NCBI GenBank assembly: GCA_006384855.1
Contig: VCJN01001821.1
Span: 112,259 to 176,258 of the forward strand
Source: Tetraselmis striata
Taxonomy: Eukaryota > Chlorophyta > Chlorodendrophyceae > Chlorodendrales > Chlorodendraceae
DNA length: 64,000 nt
Reading direction: 5' to 3'
The notes below the pieces were generated by a model, which saw nothing but the letters and a program-made list of their open reading frames with translations, made no database searches and was not told the origin of the DNA. The first letter of the stretch is position 1, and each line of letters starts with the position of its first letter. Both the position numbers and the translations under genes were made by a program. This document shows positions 25,490 through 38,504 of the stretch, one piece after another.

Positions 25490-25904
25490 GCTAGCTGACC
25501 ATAGACTCCAAACCATGCGCCGCGCGGCAAGGGGTAGGTGGCCAACACATGTATCTCGGCGACAATGGGAGAAAAACGCGGTTCTTTACGTCCAAATGTC
25601 GGCGTGCCGTGCACTCAAACCTTTCACAGCCCGGCCGTGCAACACTTGTTACACTGGTAATGCCGCATAACGTGCGACGCGCGCGCCACGCGCGACGTCG
25701 CATTATTGGCCCTAGCACACCATGTGCACGCTCTTTCGTGGTTATCCTCGTAATGGCTGCAACGGCGTAGACTATGCGTGGGTTTACCGACTAGAAGCGA
25801 CCAAACCCAAATCATACCCATAAAAACATGCAGAGACGTTTGTGGGCTGCTGTACATATTACATCATTATGTTACATAATCTAAATAATATCATATATAT
25901 GAAG
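25490..25904. other. Short stretch without a recognised feature
   Basis: Mixed-composition sequence with overlapping short frames on both strands, none convincing. It is AT-rich near 25855-25905. Confidence 0.4.
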
Positions 25905-26800
25905 TAACTTGACAGTTGAATCAGCGATGCGTCGATTTTTCAGAAAATTTCAAAAGAACGGGTTCTATATCACTGGCCTACAGTTCCATGAATTGCATTG
26001 CCAGCGCTTTGAAGTACCAGCAGCGAGAGTTTGCATTGCCAGCGCTTAGAAGTAAGGACTCCTTACCAGTTTTTTTCCATTAATACCAGCAGCGAGTAGC
26101 GAATGCCAGTATCAGTCGTACCAGCATTTCTGGGGAACTGCCCTTTTTGTAATTCACACCAGCAGTAGAGAGTAGCGAGTACCAGTAGTAAGGCCGCTCG
26201 AGAGCGCGCTCGCTGCCTCATCAGACGGCGCAGATTCGTCTGCCATCCCGTTGCTGAAGCTGCACAGCACGTCCGAGGATCACCCACACACACACGTGCT
26301 CGCGTGGCCCGGACTCTGAATCGTGCGCGTATCACTCATCCATCCCGCCTCATGCGGGATGCGGGCGGCCGCTTTTAGGCGGCTTGTTGTGTTGATTTTC
26401 TAATTCTGGGGAACTGTCCTTTTTGTAATTCACACCAGTAGTAAGGATTACCAGCAAGTCCAGCAGCGAGCGTTCGCATTGCCAGCGCTTTGAAGGACTG
26501 TAGTCGCTACCAGAGTTTTTTTTTCCATTACCAGCATCAGCGAGTAGCGAGGACCAGTACCAGTACCTCCCAACCGTGAGATCGTAATCGGACGGCTGTG
26601 GAATTAAGGACCGTGGGCGGGCGGGTGGGCGGGACCGCGCGAGGCGGCGAGGGCGGGTGGATTATAGTACTTAATAGTACATGCCAGTAGATAAGCGCTT
26701 CAGTCATGCACCTATAGGCCCGATCCGTTGCACCAAACGGGTACCCGTACGGCAATAAAGCTCACCACCGAAAAATCGACGCTTCGCTGGATTACAATGT
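25905..26800. mobile_element. Non-autonomous element with CGTCGATTTTT inverted ends, copy 1
   Basis: The left end contains CAGCGATGCGTCGATTTTTC and the right end the reverse complement of CAGCGAAGCGTCGATTTTTC. A second, shorter element with the same ends lies inverted at about 44725-45160, sharing about 200 bp next to one end (CCGTGAGATCGTAATCGGAC ... GGGTACCCGTACGGCAATAA here). This copy is longer because the dispersed transposon end (26155-26440) is inserted in it. No coding capacity was seen; target duplication not resolved. Confidence 0.6.
26155..26440 (-). repeat. Dispersed transposon 3'-end repeat, copy 2
   Basis: Reverse complement of the 9268-9540 block, with the CGGCGCAGATTCGTCTGCCA segment and the GCATGAGGCGGGATG-type hairpin. 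The terminus TTTTTGTAATTCACACC occurs twice, near 26143 and 26420, suggesting a nested or duplicated insertion. Confidence 0.7.
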
Positions 26801-29580
26801 TTACATATAAATATAACAGCATAACATATTTTAGACTATGATATATATTTCGGTATTTTGATGTATTACTATATAGTATGTTAATACTGTAGTATATAAC
26901 TGTAGTATATTATATACTGCAGATCGTAGCAATACTGTAGTGCGAGTACCCGGTTTGCTGCGTATCCGTAGCGTAATGTCCGCATAATTGTGTTCAGCCC
27001 TGAGCCATATCCCGTATGGCGACCGTATTTAGCGTGAAAATGAGGACACATGTGTCCTCATTTGACACAGACGTGCTCTAGGGTCGTACTTCGCTCGTAA
27101 CTACCCCTTGACGGGAAAGGGTCCCGTAATGAGCTTGTAATTCGACGGTACGCGTCTGCATAAGGCCACTAAATAGTAATGAGACAAGCGACTGACGATC
27201 CCTATATGACGGGGCTGCCAAACGGCTTGTAGTGCCGCAATATGCCGGTTGGCACACGGTGCAGCAAAATTGTCGGCTTCTCCCAGCGACCAATCCCGAA
27301 CCCAAATCCAGGTACTCAACCATCACCCACCCGCCGCCGGCATCACCGTGCGTTACCCACCATCCACGGTTCCTCGTCTCGTTAAGTATGGCCAACCAGC
27401 TGCTCGCATCGTACGACAATGTCCTAGGACAGCGTAAGACATGAAGTTCAGCCGTTACCTCGACCGGCCAATTGGTCGCGAGGGGGTGCATCCATCTCGA
27501 GCCGGGGCGGGTTTACAATCCGCAAGAGCGACACCAACATGTATACCTCTCGACAAGGAACAGACATGGCCGGGCATCCACACCGTTGCTGGGGCAGAGG
27601 CTCTCCGGAGCTGGAAGTTCTTCATCTTCGACACGCCGGACGGTACCCGGGTTTCTGATGGAGACCTGTTTAATAGCGAAGTCGACGGGACATGGCTCGC
27701 TGCCGGCACGGGATGAGCTGGCCCCTAGAAGTGTGCATCAAGAAGGACCCCCTATGGAAACCAAAAACTGATGGAAGGCATCGTCGGCCAGTTCAACTTG
27801 CTCACGGCAACGGCTCCTATGGCTTAGGTCATTGGATCTCAAGCTTTCCGGTCCTCATCTCCTCGGAACCATAAGGGGTGTCGGGACAGTACCTCGTACA
27901 TTCCTATGGTGCGGTCTTCGGCCCGGTTCAGACCGGTATACAAGCTCTACAAAATCGGATGATGACATCCAAGTCCGATCGACACCTTTTTTGATATCTT
28001 AACACATGGGAAAAAGGGTGGGGAGTAAGAAGTGAGAAGTGGGTGATAAAATCCACTCTTTCCAAGGTGAGGAAGGGTGGGCACAGGCGCGGTGGCGGCG
28101 TGCGACTTGCGTAGGTCAGGCACGCGCTCCGCCGATGGGCCCATTCGGAAGACAGTCAGAAACCGCATCAACGCCGGGGGGCACCCAACCGTGGCCATTG
28201 GGCACCTTGCTGCGTCTCACAAGCTGCTAAGCCGCGAGACAATATATTGCGCGCGGAGGAAGGTGGTTTGGACATGCCGCGGTCGGCTCGTGCGGTTACA
28301 GAGACCCCTAGGTCCGCGCCACTTCGCGCGTGGCTTAATGCCTCACGAACTCGACCCTGCCACGAGTCCGTCTAGCTAGCAGCCAAGGCGGCAAGAGGCT
28401 CGCCGACATGGCTAGGTTTAGAGCTGTCGGGTCTAGGCAGTGTCAGGATAGCGCTCGTGCACCAAAATGGCTTCCGACATGGGGTGATATGAGTACGGGC
28501 GGCTTCAAGTTGCACATGTCGGCATCTGCCTACGCGGGCTTTTGGACTTTGTGCAGGTTGCGTTAGAGACAAGGAGCAGATGAGGATGGCTTAGAATCAA
28601 TTACAGGTCTCAGGGCTCAACAGAGCCCATAGTACTAATAGCAAATGCACCTGCTTGCTATGGGCTCAGCAACTGAGGATGCTAGCTCGTGCACCTTGGC
28701 ATTGCTGTATCCTAGTATACAAAGCTTGCTGAGCCTCCATTCTGGCGGCTCTTGTCTCTAATCCACTTTTGCTGAGATGGCGCCCAGAGTAGCATGACCA
28801 TCTGAGGTCATTCTAGAGTGGGCATGTCGGCCACATGCCTGCTGATGGCTCTCTGGGAGCTGGGCTCCTGGGGGGAGCTCTCAGCTCCTTAATATATTAC
28901 GCCATATATGGACTATACCTAAGTACTAGTGCCAAATATTGGCGCAACACATCCAGCTCCCAGTGGGCAGTGAAGTTTGCCTAACACTGCAGCTGGTGGT
29001 CTTACAGACAGATCAGTAGATCAGTAACAGACCAGTGTAATCTATTCCTACTCAACACGGGCATGGCCTTCATTGGAGATGTATGCGAGATGAATTGAAG
29101 AGCACGTCGCACGAGCCGGGCTGTGGCGTTCTTGCCTCACAGCTCAGAAGGGGCCTTTTCGTCAAGCTGGCATTGCCCGCCCCTACACATATGCAATTAT
29201 CCCTCATCTTGGCGTCCGCGGTCACGGTCCGTGCATGTGGAGCCCCGAGGGAGGAGGGCGGTGGTACGGCCAGGCAAGATAGGCGCAACACAGCATCCTG
29301 CGATGGATGATGCCAACTTAAATGAATGTGTGAGTCTAGTAGCTGGCGGCTTCTTTGCAGTACCGGGAGGGGGGGGGGGGGGGGGGGGGGAAAGACGGGG
29401 GGGCTACCAACTGGGGATGAGAGGCCATTCATCTATGCATAAAGTGAAGGGTGAGATGTCCCCGCACGCTGTGCTGCGTTTGCGGGAGGCTCCATGTGTC
29501 CACCTCCCACGGCGCTAATTACCCCCCCCCCCCCCCCCTTGGCTCCGTCTCCGTCTCCGTCTGGCATGGCATGGCTTTCC
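26801..29580. other. Repeat-rich stretch without a supported gene
   Basis: An AT-rich patch at 26806-26945 opens it. Between 27070 and 28580 many medium frames overlap on both strands; a plus-strand frame at 27441-27716 (IHTVAGAEALRSWKFFIF) looks coding-like but is unassigned and probably a retroelement remnant. At 28621-28668 GAGCCCATAG and CTATGGGCTC form a 10-bp stem around a 28-nt loop. A G tract lies at 29368-29391 and a C tract at 29522-29538. The last kilobase may include the 3' untranslated region of the surface-protein gene that follows on the minus strand. Confidence 0.4.
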
Positions 29581-32500
29581 CTAGAGATGGGACGGCGCCC
29601 GCGGGGAGGGCGCCGGGCTGCTGCCGCTGGGGCTGGGCTCGGGGTAAACCAGCGCATTATTGGGGCGCGGTCTGCCCCGCGGTGCCTTGTCCTCAGCCGC
29701 CTCCGCGACAGGCTCACCGCCGCTGTCACCGGCGGACGGGTTGATGGTCTGCTTGGCCGACATGGCGCGGCGGCGCCAGAGGCAGACGGCCACCAGCGCC
29801 GCAAGCACCAGTGCGACGCCCCCGCCCGCACAAATGGCGATGATCACGACAAGGCTGAGGCCGCCCGACGCAGGCTCGGGGGCCACCGTCTCCGGCAGGC
29901 GCGTGAACACCAGGCTCACGGGACCTGAAGATGCGAAGGGGCGGGTGCTGACGCCGGCCGCGGCGGCCACAATGCGGTCCACCTCGCTCTGCGGTAGCCG
30001 CGTCGTCCCAGGCGGGGGGAGCACGAGCACGTTGGCGCGCACACTGCCCTCCTCCACGCTGAACAGCACCACCTGCGCAGCGCCCGCAGTGTCAGCCCGC
30101 ATGGAGGCATCCAGAGCATCGGGGCCGCTAGCCCCTGCACCGACTGGTGGCCGGCAGGTGGGCCATAATCGTGCATGGGGCGCATGGGGCAGCTGCAGTG
30201 GTTGGCATATTGAGTCTGCTCAAGAGCGGGCGATGGGCGGGGTGTGGCTGGGCCCACCTGTGACTCAAGGAGGCGAAGGACAGCGCCGAGGTAGGCTCGG
30301 AAGGCCGCCGCGACCTCGGTGAAGCCGTCCAGGTCAATGTCCTCCAGCAGGAAGGTGAACGCAACTGTCTCGACGCACTCGCAGGTGTCCACCCCCGGGC
30401 GCAGGATGGCCGTCCCGCTGCAGGCGCTGCACTGCTTGCCAGGGGGAGACGGGGCCAGCGGGGACGAGGGGGAGGGTGGGGAGAGCGGGCCGGGGGGCGG
30501 CGGGGAGGATGGGGTGGGAGGGGGGGTGGGGGGCGGCGGGACGCCCGGCGGGGGGCTTGGCGGCGAGGGCCCCGGGGGCGGGATGGGCGGAGGGGAGGGA
30601 GGGGGGCTTGGTGGCGGCGGTCTGGGCGGCGGGGACGGGGGGTTGGGCGGCGGGGGAGGGGGGCTCGGGGGGCTGGGCGGGCTGGGCGGCGGGGGCGGCG
30701 GCGGCGGCGGGCTGGGCCACCAGTAGGGTGGCGGGCTGGGCGGCGGGGACGGCGGCGGCGCGGGCGGCGGGCTGGGCTGGGGCGGAGGCGGCGCCACGAC
30801 GTCAGGGATGAAGAAGCCATCAGGAGGCGGCGGGCTGGGCGGGGCTGGCGGCGGCACGATGGACTGCGGGAGCGTTGGGGGCGCGTTGGGCGGCGGGCTG
30901 GGCGGCTCGCCGGTGGGGTCGGGACACGCGGCCAGCCCGCCGTCCAGCATGAAGCCAAAGTAGACGTACGCAACGTACACGTTGGCCGCGCCCTCCGTCT
31001 GGTTTGTCGGCTCGCCCTCAAACACGTTGTCGCCTGCGTCGAGCACAATGCGCAGCTCGTTGCGCACCCGGTTGGGTTCCGCGCGCAGCGACAGCGGGTC
31101 CAGGTGCACGTACGGGTACGCGCGCTCCACACTCTGCCGCGCGTCCAGCCGCGGGCGCCCGGTGTCGTTGATGCGCAGCTGCCCGTTCCAGTAAATCTCG
31201 TGGCGGAAGCCGGCAGGCGCGTCAATCCAGCCCTCGTTCCACTCGCGGAACGACAGGCTCAGCCCGCCGTTGTACTCCACCTCCGACTCCTGGAACCCTG
31301 CACCCAGGCGCCATCACAACCACCCGGCGGCGACTGTCAGTCCTCCCGCATCAAGAGGGAATTCGCAGCCACCAGCTGTGACGGGATAGCAACAACACAG
31401 TTCGTCCATCCACTGCCACGAGTAGCGAAAGTGTAGCACTGGGCAGCGATTCGAGAGGGGCCGCACCGCTGACGTCGGTGATCTCGAGGCAGACAGAGCT
31501 GCCCCAGCGCGCCGTCTTGTCGCCGACCCAGACCCCCCAGCCGGCGGTGATGTCCGGGTAAAAGTCGCAAAACTCCACCTGCACGTCGTACTGATTGGCG
31601 TCAAACTCGCCGTCGGGGGTCTCGAGGACCTCGTCGCCGTCGTCCAGGTGCAGCGTGAGGTTGTTAACGCCCGCCATGTACGCGGCGTTGGGCAGCCCCA
31701 GCGGGACGGGGCCCATGGGGATAGGGCCGCGGATCTCGCCCAGCGGCAGCAGCGGCCGGGACTCGCTCTGCAGCCGCGTGATGCCGTTGAAGACAATGCC
31801 GTTGGTGTAGCCGGGCGGCGCGTCGCGCAGGGCGGTGGGATGCGTGTTGCCCTCGTAGTACCAGATGTGCACGCGGCCCTCCTCGTCGATGTCGCGCGGG
31901 TAGATGCACACAGGCGCAACCTGCACGCCAACACAGCACAATCGCACGAGGGGCGCGTGGCACATTCAGTCGGCATCTTCCCCCTGCCAACGACAACAGA
32001 GCGCATGGGTCGCCGAAATGGCGTGGCGACCTGAAGAAGCGGGTGGGCGAGGTCATGCGGTTGGCGCGCACCTGCGCCCAAGTGGCGGTCGCGGAGCCCA
32101 GGTGGATGCCTGGGCCGGCCTCGAGGTTGGGGCGGCAGCCGCACATGAGCGGGCCGCTGTCCTCCATGCAGAAGCGCAGCGTGATGGAGCGTTCGTTGTT
32201 GTCCACGCGCAGTTCGTTCACCACGCGGCGCAGGTAGTCCATCCGCAGCGAGAGGCTGTGCTCCAGCGCGTCCCACGTGGACGACGGCTCCAGCCGGATG
32301 TTCGTCTCGCGCTGCCGGATGGTATGGCTCACCAGACCCGCGCGAGTGTTCTCGTCCAGCACGTTGAACGTGCTGTCATACGTCCACCGGTTGTCGAACT
32401 GCCCCGCATCCTCCAGCCCACGATTCTCCTCCCAGTACGCCAGGTAAAAGTCCCGATCGCCGGAAACCTCGACGCCCTCTCTGATTCCGTAGTCGTCGCG

Positions 32501-35500
32501 CGTGAGGCAAACCGCGCCGCCCCACGGCACCACCTGCGCCGTGCCGACACGGGGGATTTATATGACAGCAGGACGTGTAAATGATACAAGCATGTTTGTT
32601 GCATCTGCGGAGTCAAATCATTGGATGCGTCAAGCCATGTCGGAAAATTAGTCGCTTTGATAAACAGCATTATACCATTGTAAGATTCGAAAGTAACCAA
32701 AATGCTGCGAGAGACCTTATTTGCACTTTCCAATGTTCCACGCCGAGGTGGATTAGCGACTGCGTCATGTTGGGTGCGGGAGCGCATGACTGGGAATTCG
32801 CGGGCATGCAGCCTCACAGTGGCGAGTCTCTGATGCGAACAGGGGGCCGAACCAGCATCAGGCGGATTGATATTACCTGTCGCCGGTTGCCGATTGTCAC
32901 GTTCTCGCCGGCACGCAGGTCGGGTCCAAATCCGCAGAAGCGAAACACCAGGTTTAGCTCATTGTTGACACGATGCGGCTCGTCGTCAGGGCAAAAGCAA
33001 GCGGGCGCCTGTGCCAGCCGGCGACCGCCGACGAATGGCGGCGGCGGCGGGGGGGGAGGGGGCGCAGCCGGCGAGGGCGGGGGCGGTGACGGGCAGTCGC
33101 AGAAGCCGTCAAACACCCACCACGGCGTGGTGCCGTAGGGGTCCGTCCCGTTGTAGTGGTCGACGGGGTAGTCCATCCGCGGCTGGGCATCGATGTTGAG
33201 GCTGAGGGTGAGGTTGAGCAGCTCTACGCGCGGGGCGCCCAGGTCCAGCACCACTTCTATGCGCCGCTTGCCACGCGGGCCAATATATTCCCGGTTGGGC
33301 AAGGTTGCCTGTAGCACACCATCCACGTACACCTGCGGGGGGTGGGGGGGGGGGGGGGGGGGGGCACAAGGTGAAGGCACATGCGAGTTGTAAGCTTGTG
33401 GCGCTTACTGCTCGCTCCATACCATGAAACAAACGCCAGTAGCCACAGAGCAAATACTGTATTATACCACGAGGGCATAAAATCTGAGTCTGCAGGAGAC
33501 CCGTGTCTCGGCAATCGAGCAAGAAGCCGCCCGATGATACAATAGCATAGTTGCTGCGGGCAGAGGGAGAGCCTGCGAAAATCTGGAGCTGCGAGGGGAG
33601 CGAGTGAATGGTGTGTGTGTTTTGTGAAGAGGGGGGGGGGGGGGGGGGGATCTGGCTCACCTCGTTGTCAAAGGCGGCTATTGGCAGGTTTCCAATGTTC
33701 TCCTCATCAAAGTGGAGGCGGATGCGGGTGTTGCTGGACGTGCTGTCAGGCTCCACGTCCTCCGAGCGGATGCAAAACTGCGCGTCCAGGCCGTCGCCAA
33801 ACCAAAAAGGGCGGCTTTCGTTGCCCATCGCGACAAACCGAGACGTGATGTCCGGCGGCCAGCAGTACTTGAATGTGATGGCGAAGGTGTTGTTCTCGTT
33901 GGCCTCCTCCGTGGCGTTGTAGAAGTCCGCGTACGCAGTCAGCGTGTGCAGCTCCAGGTCCGCCCCAAGCGACAGCGGATGCAGGTCCGTCTCGGGCCAG
34001 TCAGTCTCATACACCAGCGTCTCGCCCGGGCGGATGATCGTAGCATTGGTGATGAGGAAGTTCCACTCGTCAAGATAGGCGCGCATGCGCGGGTGGTATG
34101 GGGTTCCGTATCCCGCGCTCACACCAGTTGCCTCGGCATCGCCGCCAAGCATGTTGAGAGTCTCGCGGTGCACCAGCGTTATGGGCAGCGTCCAGGAATC
34201 GGACTCGTAGTCTGTCTGATTGATGTGGTTGGGGTAAACGCAGTGGTCTGCTGTCCCCCACGGGACGAAGACGCCGCCGATGACTGCGCCGTCGCCGGCG
34301 TCCAGGTCTGGCCGGCAGCTACAAGGCACGCCGATGTCTTGCCAGCCGCAGTAGCGAACAAATACCGAGCCTGCAATGACCGGCGGGTTGGAGCCAGCGT
34401 CCAGCAGCAGCGTGATTTGCTGCACAGTATCCTCGAAGTGCTCCCCGGCAACGAGCCGCAGGTGCTCTTCCGTCGCAAGGTTCGCCGTGACCGTGGAGCG
34501 GACAAAGCCGGCAGGCAGCGGATCATACAGCAACTCTTCGGTGGCTAGAATCTGCGGGGGGGGCAATGCCAGCAGCAGCAGGAGGAGGACTTCAGGGAAA
34601 GCACTCTGCATGACCGTAGAAGAGTATTCATCAGCCGAGACAAGCACACCATGTATGGCCATGATGCTACTCTAGCTGCCCACCAACTAATAATCGAAAC
34701 GACAGGTCAAATATCATTGTGGCTGCCCTGAGCACCGTGAATGCATGGGTGAAAAGAGCAACTATAGGCATATAATGGTCTGTGGTGCCACTGTCGAGTG
34801 TCCGTTCTGCGCGCCGTGACGCTGCAGTCCATATTATCTGGGAGTTGGCGCACCTTTGCTCCATCCAGCTCAATCCAGTTGCGCCGCGCGGGCACGGTGC
34901 TGATTCCGTCGTTCCGCTCGGCATAGGCAAAGGTGTACGCCAGGTAGTCCACCCCGCCAGACTCGCGGTTGCCTTCCACCACGTAGGCGTCCGCGCGTGT
35001 GAGGCACACATTTGAGCCCCACGGCACCTGCGGGTGGCGGCCGAGAGAGAGCGTTCAGCGGGGGGTGTCCATGAAACACAAGCCTTTTAGGTGTGCCATG
35101 CAGCACAGACACCCCACTGGCAGTCCGATGTAACAGGAAAGCAGCATACTATATACATCACTGCAAGGCAGGCACAAGGTGGGGGGGGGGGGGGGGGGGG
35201 GCAGTTGCCGGCAAAGGGGGGGGAGGTGTACCGTGTAGCCAGCGATTGTTACGGTGGCACCCGCGTTGTGGCCAAGGCGGTTGAGCACCAGGTCGTTACT
35301 GCCAGCGGAGACTTTCAGCGAGAGGTCGCTGGCAGCGCCTGCGCGGATGCGCACACGCAGCGTGGGGCTCACGCTGACATCGCCCACTGTGGCGTTGGCC
35401 AGCACGTTGAAGGTGTAGACCGAGTAGCCGAGGCTGTTGTCCACAGACAGGGTACCGGGCTCCAGCACTCCATTGATAACCTCAATAAAAGACTCGTCAA

Positions 35501-37073
35501 AGCCAGTGACAACCTCGCTGAAGGTGGCGGCCACTGTGACGCCGATGGGCAGGTAGTCTGTCACCACGCTGAGCGTCACACTGGGTGCAGCGTCAGTGTA
35601 GCTCAACGACAGCACGTTGGAGGCCGCTGAGGGCACAGTAGGATAGGACGCGTGCGCCGCGGCGCCAGCCGGCAGGCTCACATTGACTGTGCCAGACAAG
35701 ATGGCAGGGTCAACCACAAAGGTGTACGGCCCCGCGCCCGATCCAGAGGGGCCGCTCAGAAGTGTGCCACCTTCAATGGCAATGTCGTCCGCGGCAAAGC
35801 CAGTCACGGGGACAGCAAAGGTGGCGGTGATTGGAATGGGCTGGTTGACGTAGGAAGTGACGAGTGGATCGGCAGGAGCGAGAGTCACGGTCACATCATC
35901 CACCGGCAGCGTGTTGGCTGACACTGTCGTCACATAGCTCTGCTGGAAGCCATCCGTGGACAACACAAAGAAATGGACATCCACTGACCGGCCGGGCGGG
36001 AGGCCCGTCATGCGCACCGAGGACGCCGTGAGCGCTGCAACGGCTGCCGAGCCGTACGAGACGCCAGCCGGGAAGGTCCGGGCTAGCACCTGAGCCACCG
36101 ATGGCACAGTGGAGGCTGTGTTGCCGCCTGCTGGCGTTTCTGATGCCGCCCAGAAGAGCGTCCCCGCCTGGTTGGAAGTCACCCGCAGCGTGTACTCGTC
36201 CTCGATGATGTCCGTGGTGAGTAAGCTGCTGGTGAGGGGGCCAACGGCCCCAGGGAGGAGCCCGCTGATGCCCGCCATGCGGAAGTCCAAGCGCACCGGG
36301 GCACCCGCAGGGTTGGCGCCATCAAAGGGCACCGCGTACAGGTCGTAATTGGTGTAGGGCAGAACAGATGGGCAGACACTGCAAGCGAGGCCGCCGCCCA
36401 CATCCAGATAGCTACGAAGGACCTGAGGGGACGCCAGTTGCAGATGGGACCTGAGTCAGCCCACCAGTGAAGGGCTGGCATTCCCATGCCCTGAGATGAA
36501 TCAGAATGGTGTGGGAAGCAGACAACATCTAGCCCATCCCAGGACTAGCACCCCAGTCGGCCACATCCCAGCGCTTACCTGGCCATAGAAGAGGCCCTCC
36601 GCTGCCTCGCCACCAGCGCCATAGAATGTGTCGGGCTCGGCAATGCCGGGGATGGTGGGGCCACGGTAGCGCTCCTCGCGCCGTGTGCCGCAAGAGTCGT
36701 AATCAGTGTTCGCAATGTCAATGGAACCGAGGTACGGCGACGACAGCAGCGCCACGGAGCCGCACGCCAAACTGAGGCCGCCGCCGGCGCTAGCGCCGGC
36801 TAGCACCTGCGCTGCGCTAGGGGCTGGGTCGCCCCCAGGCACCACCACCCAGTACACGTGCCCCGCAGAGTCCAGCTGCACCGTGACGCTCACCGTGCTG
36901 CTGGTCACCTGCCCGACGACTGGGTACCCCTGCTGCAGCACCCTGCCCTGGATGAACCGCGGCCCCTCGCCAGCGGCAGCCCCCACAGCGCATGCCAGGA
37001 GCAGTGTGCATAGCGCTGGTGCCACGCCTCTGCCGTGGGCGCAACTAACGCGCCGGTGGCGCTTGGCCACCAT
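29581..37073 (-). CDS. Large type I cell-surface protein: Ig-like domains, repeated Cys/Trp modules, Pro-rich spacer, TM helix
   Basis: Nine exons (descending): 36579-37073, 35232-36422, 34854-35027, 33661-34551, 32877-33332, 32072-32533, 31467-31920, 30258-31297 and 29581-30134, roughly 1900 residues. The start at 37073 gives a basic N-terminus and signal peptide (ALCTLLLACAVGAAAG). Exon 2 has at least two Ig-like strands of the bacterial type (VTGFAADDIAIEGGTLLSG, then VTGFDESFIEVINGVLEPG). Exons 3-8 hold about five copies of a module of roughly 150 residues with (V)PWGxxVCLTRxD and RFCGFGPDLRAGENVTIG-like cores. Exon 8 then has a Pro/Ser-Pro spacer of about 170 residues, and the last exon a helix SLVVIIAICAGGGVALVLAA followed by CLWRRR and a short cytoplasmic tail ending APSHL. 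All junctions are GT-AG with matching phase except the last (30134/30258), which is off by one. It is an adhesin- or wall-linked receptor-like protein by architecture; ligand unknown. Confidence 0.75.
30440..30905 (-). repeat. Pro-rich (PPSPPP-type) coding repeat
   Basis: Within exon 8 of the surface-protein gene, the minus strand encodes runs of PPPPSPP, PPSPPP and PPNPP. Such motifs are hydroxylated and arabinosylated in green algal and plant wall glycoproteins and form a stiff rod. Here it lies between the extracellular modules and the last membrane-proximal domain. Confidence 0.9.
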
Positions 37074-38380
37074 CCGCCGCGCCGCCGATAGGCTACTCCA
37101 AGTGTGCGCTCGCTGCTGTGTGGCTGGCCTGTACTGCCCCTCAAACCCCCATAACTTTCGCGTTGCTCCGCCCAAAGTGTTGCTGGGGGCAGGCTTACAA
37201 CCTGCGGGGCAATCGAGAATCACACGGTCAGGGCTGCGCCCTGCGTGCCGGCCTGTTCACCCAGCCACGTAGGAGATATGCCGCATAGTACCGCCGAGCC
37301 CTAGCCCCTACCCCCCCCCCCGCCCCGCCCCCCCTCCACTCCCCGGGCCTCGCCCGCAAACAAGCCTGACCTCAAGACCTGCCCCTCGGCACGATACCTG
37401 TATCTCACCCAGGTCACCCACCGTCGATCAATGCCGGAACCACGGAGCCCGCCGTTGTTTCGTTCCGGGAAGTGCATAGAGCACACAGCTAACATCGGCC
37501 TGGCTCGTGTCACGCATTGGGCGCGGCCTTGCAGCGTGTGCGATGAGGTGAGACAGTCGCGTGCTCACAACTCTGCCCGACCGCTGCATCCATCCCCCAC
37601 CTGCCCGCCCTCGCTCAGTGCACTGCAGCTGAAATGTCAAGACCCGGCTACTGTCGTCAGCTGGTAGGTTCGCCTGGCAATTGCGAACTCCCGCCTGGCA
37701 CTGGCTCGCTGTAGGTCGCTGGGGCGCGGGCGCGCGGTACCTGCCCCGGAGGGGCCGGGGGGGGGGGGGGGGGGGGGGGGGGGGCTACAACTGCGCCCGC
37801 GGCGCGCAAATACCTTGTTCTGCGTCCAACTACTGATGTACTCCGGGAACACAGGTGTTGCCTGGTGCGCCGCTGTTCTTCGTGTGGGACCGCTGCCCTG
37901 GGGAAAGTCACTAAGTGTGCATGAGATTCACGTGACAGACCCCTCCACTGTCGAGCGTGTGCAGCGTGGCTTCTGTGTGACAACTTACAGGCGCCCACCG
38001 AGGGTTCAATATGGGGGGATGGGCATGTCGGCCCGGGCGACGACATGCTGCAGGCATGGCGGCATCTCCTGTCATATCACCCCGATACGATGAGATACCC
38101 CGCGCGCGTACGGCGTGCTGCTTAGTAATTGATGGGTTTGGTTACAGCACGCAGGGTACAGTCGGATAAAGGTAAAGTACTACGGGCGGGCAGGGGGGCC
38201 GGGGGGGGGGGGGGGGCAAGCGCTCAGTAACCCTTAGGAGTACCTACTACCTTGGGTATAACTCTAGGTAGTCGTCGTCGCTGACCTCCGTCATACTCCA
38301 TGGACTACATGCATCCCGTATTGCATGCATGCATGTAGCGCTACCTTGTAGCGACTGCTACGGCATGCCGAGCACGAGTA
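37074..38380. other. Upstream region of the surface-protein gene
   Basis: Presumed promoter side of the minus-strand gene. It has C-rich sequence at 37308-37338, a 28-nt G tract near 37757-37784 and a G tract near 38200-38216. Frames at 37431-37667 and 37815-38093 were not recognised. No gene is supported. Confidence 0.45.
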
Positions 38381-38504
38381 TATGTTTTTTCGTCTTTATT
38401 TCGCCCCCGGACCCTGGATTTCGCCCCTGGCCAGGACCTCGGACAGGACTGGCAACACTGAACCACTGAAAACCTTGCAGCGTAGCGACCACGGTGGCGC
38501 TGAA

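Noticed and set aside
33712..34548. Long plus-strand frame (278 codons) and other plus-strand frames opposite the surface-protein gene
   Set aside because: Antisense shadow of a GC-rich exon; composition and splice logic support the minus strand.
29581..37073. Pherophorin
   Set aside because: The Pro-rich spacer fits, but the flanking modules do not show the pherophorin Cys pattern that I know and the protein ends in a transmembrane helix and basic stop-transfer segment.
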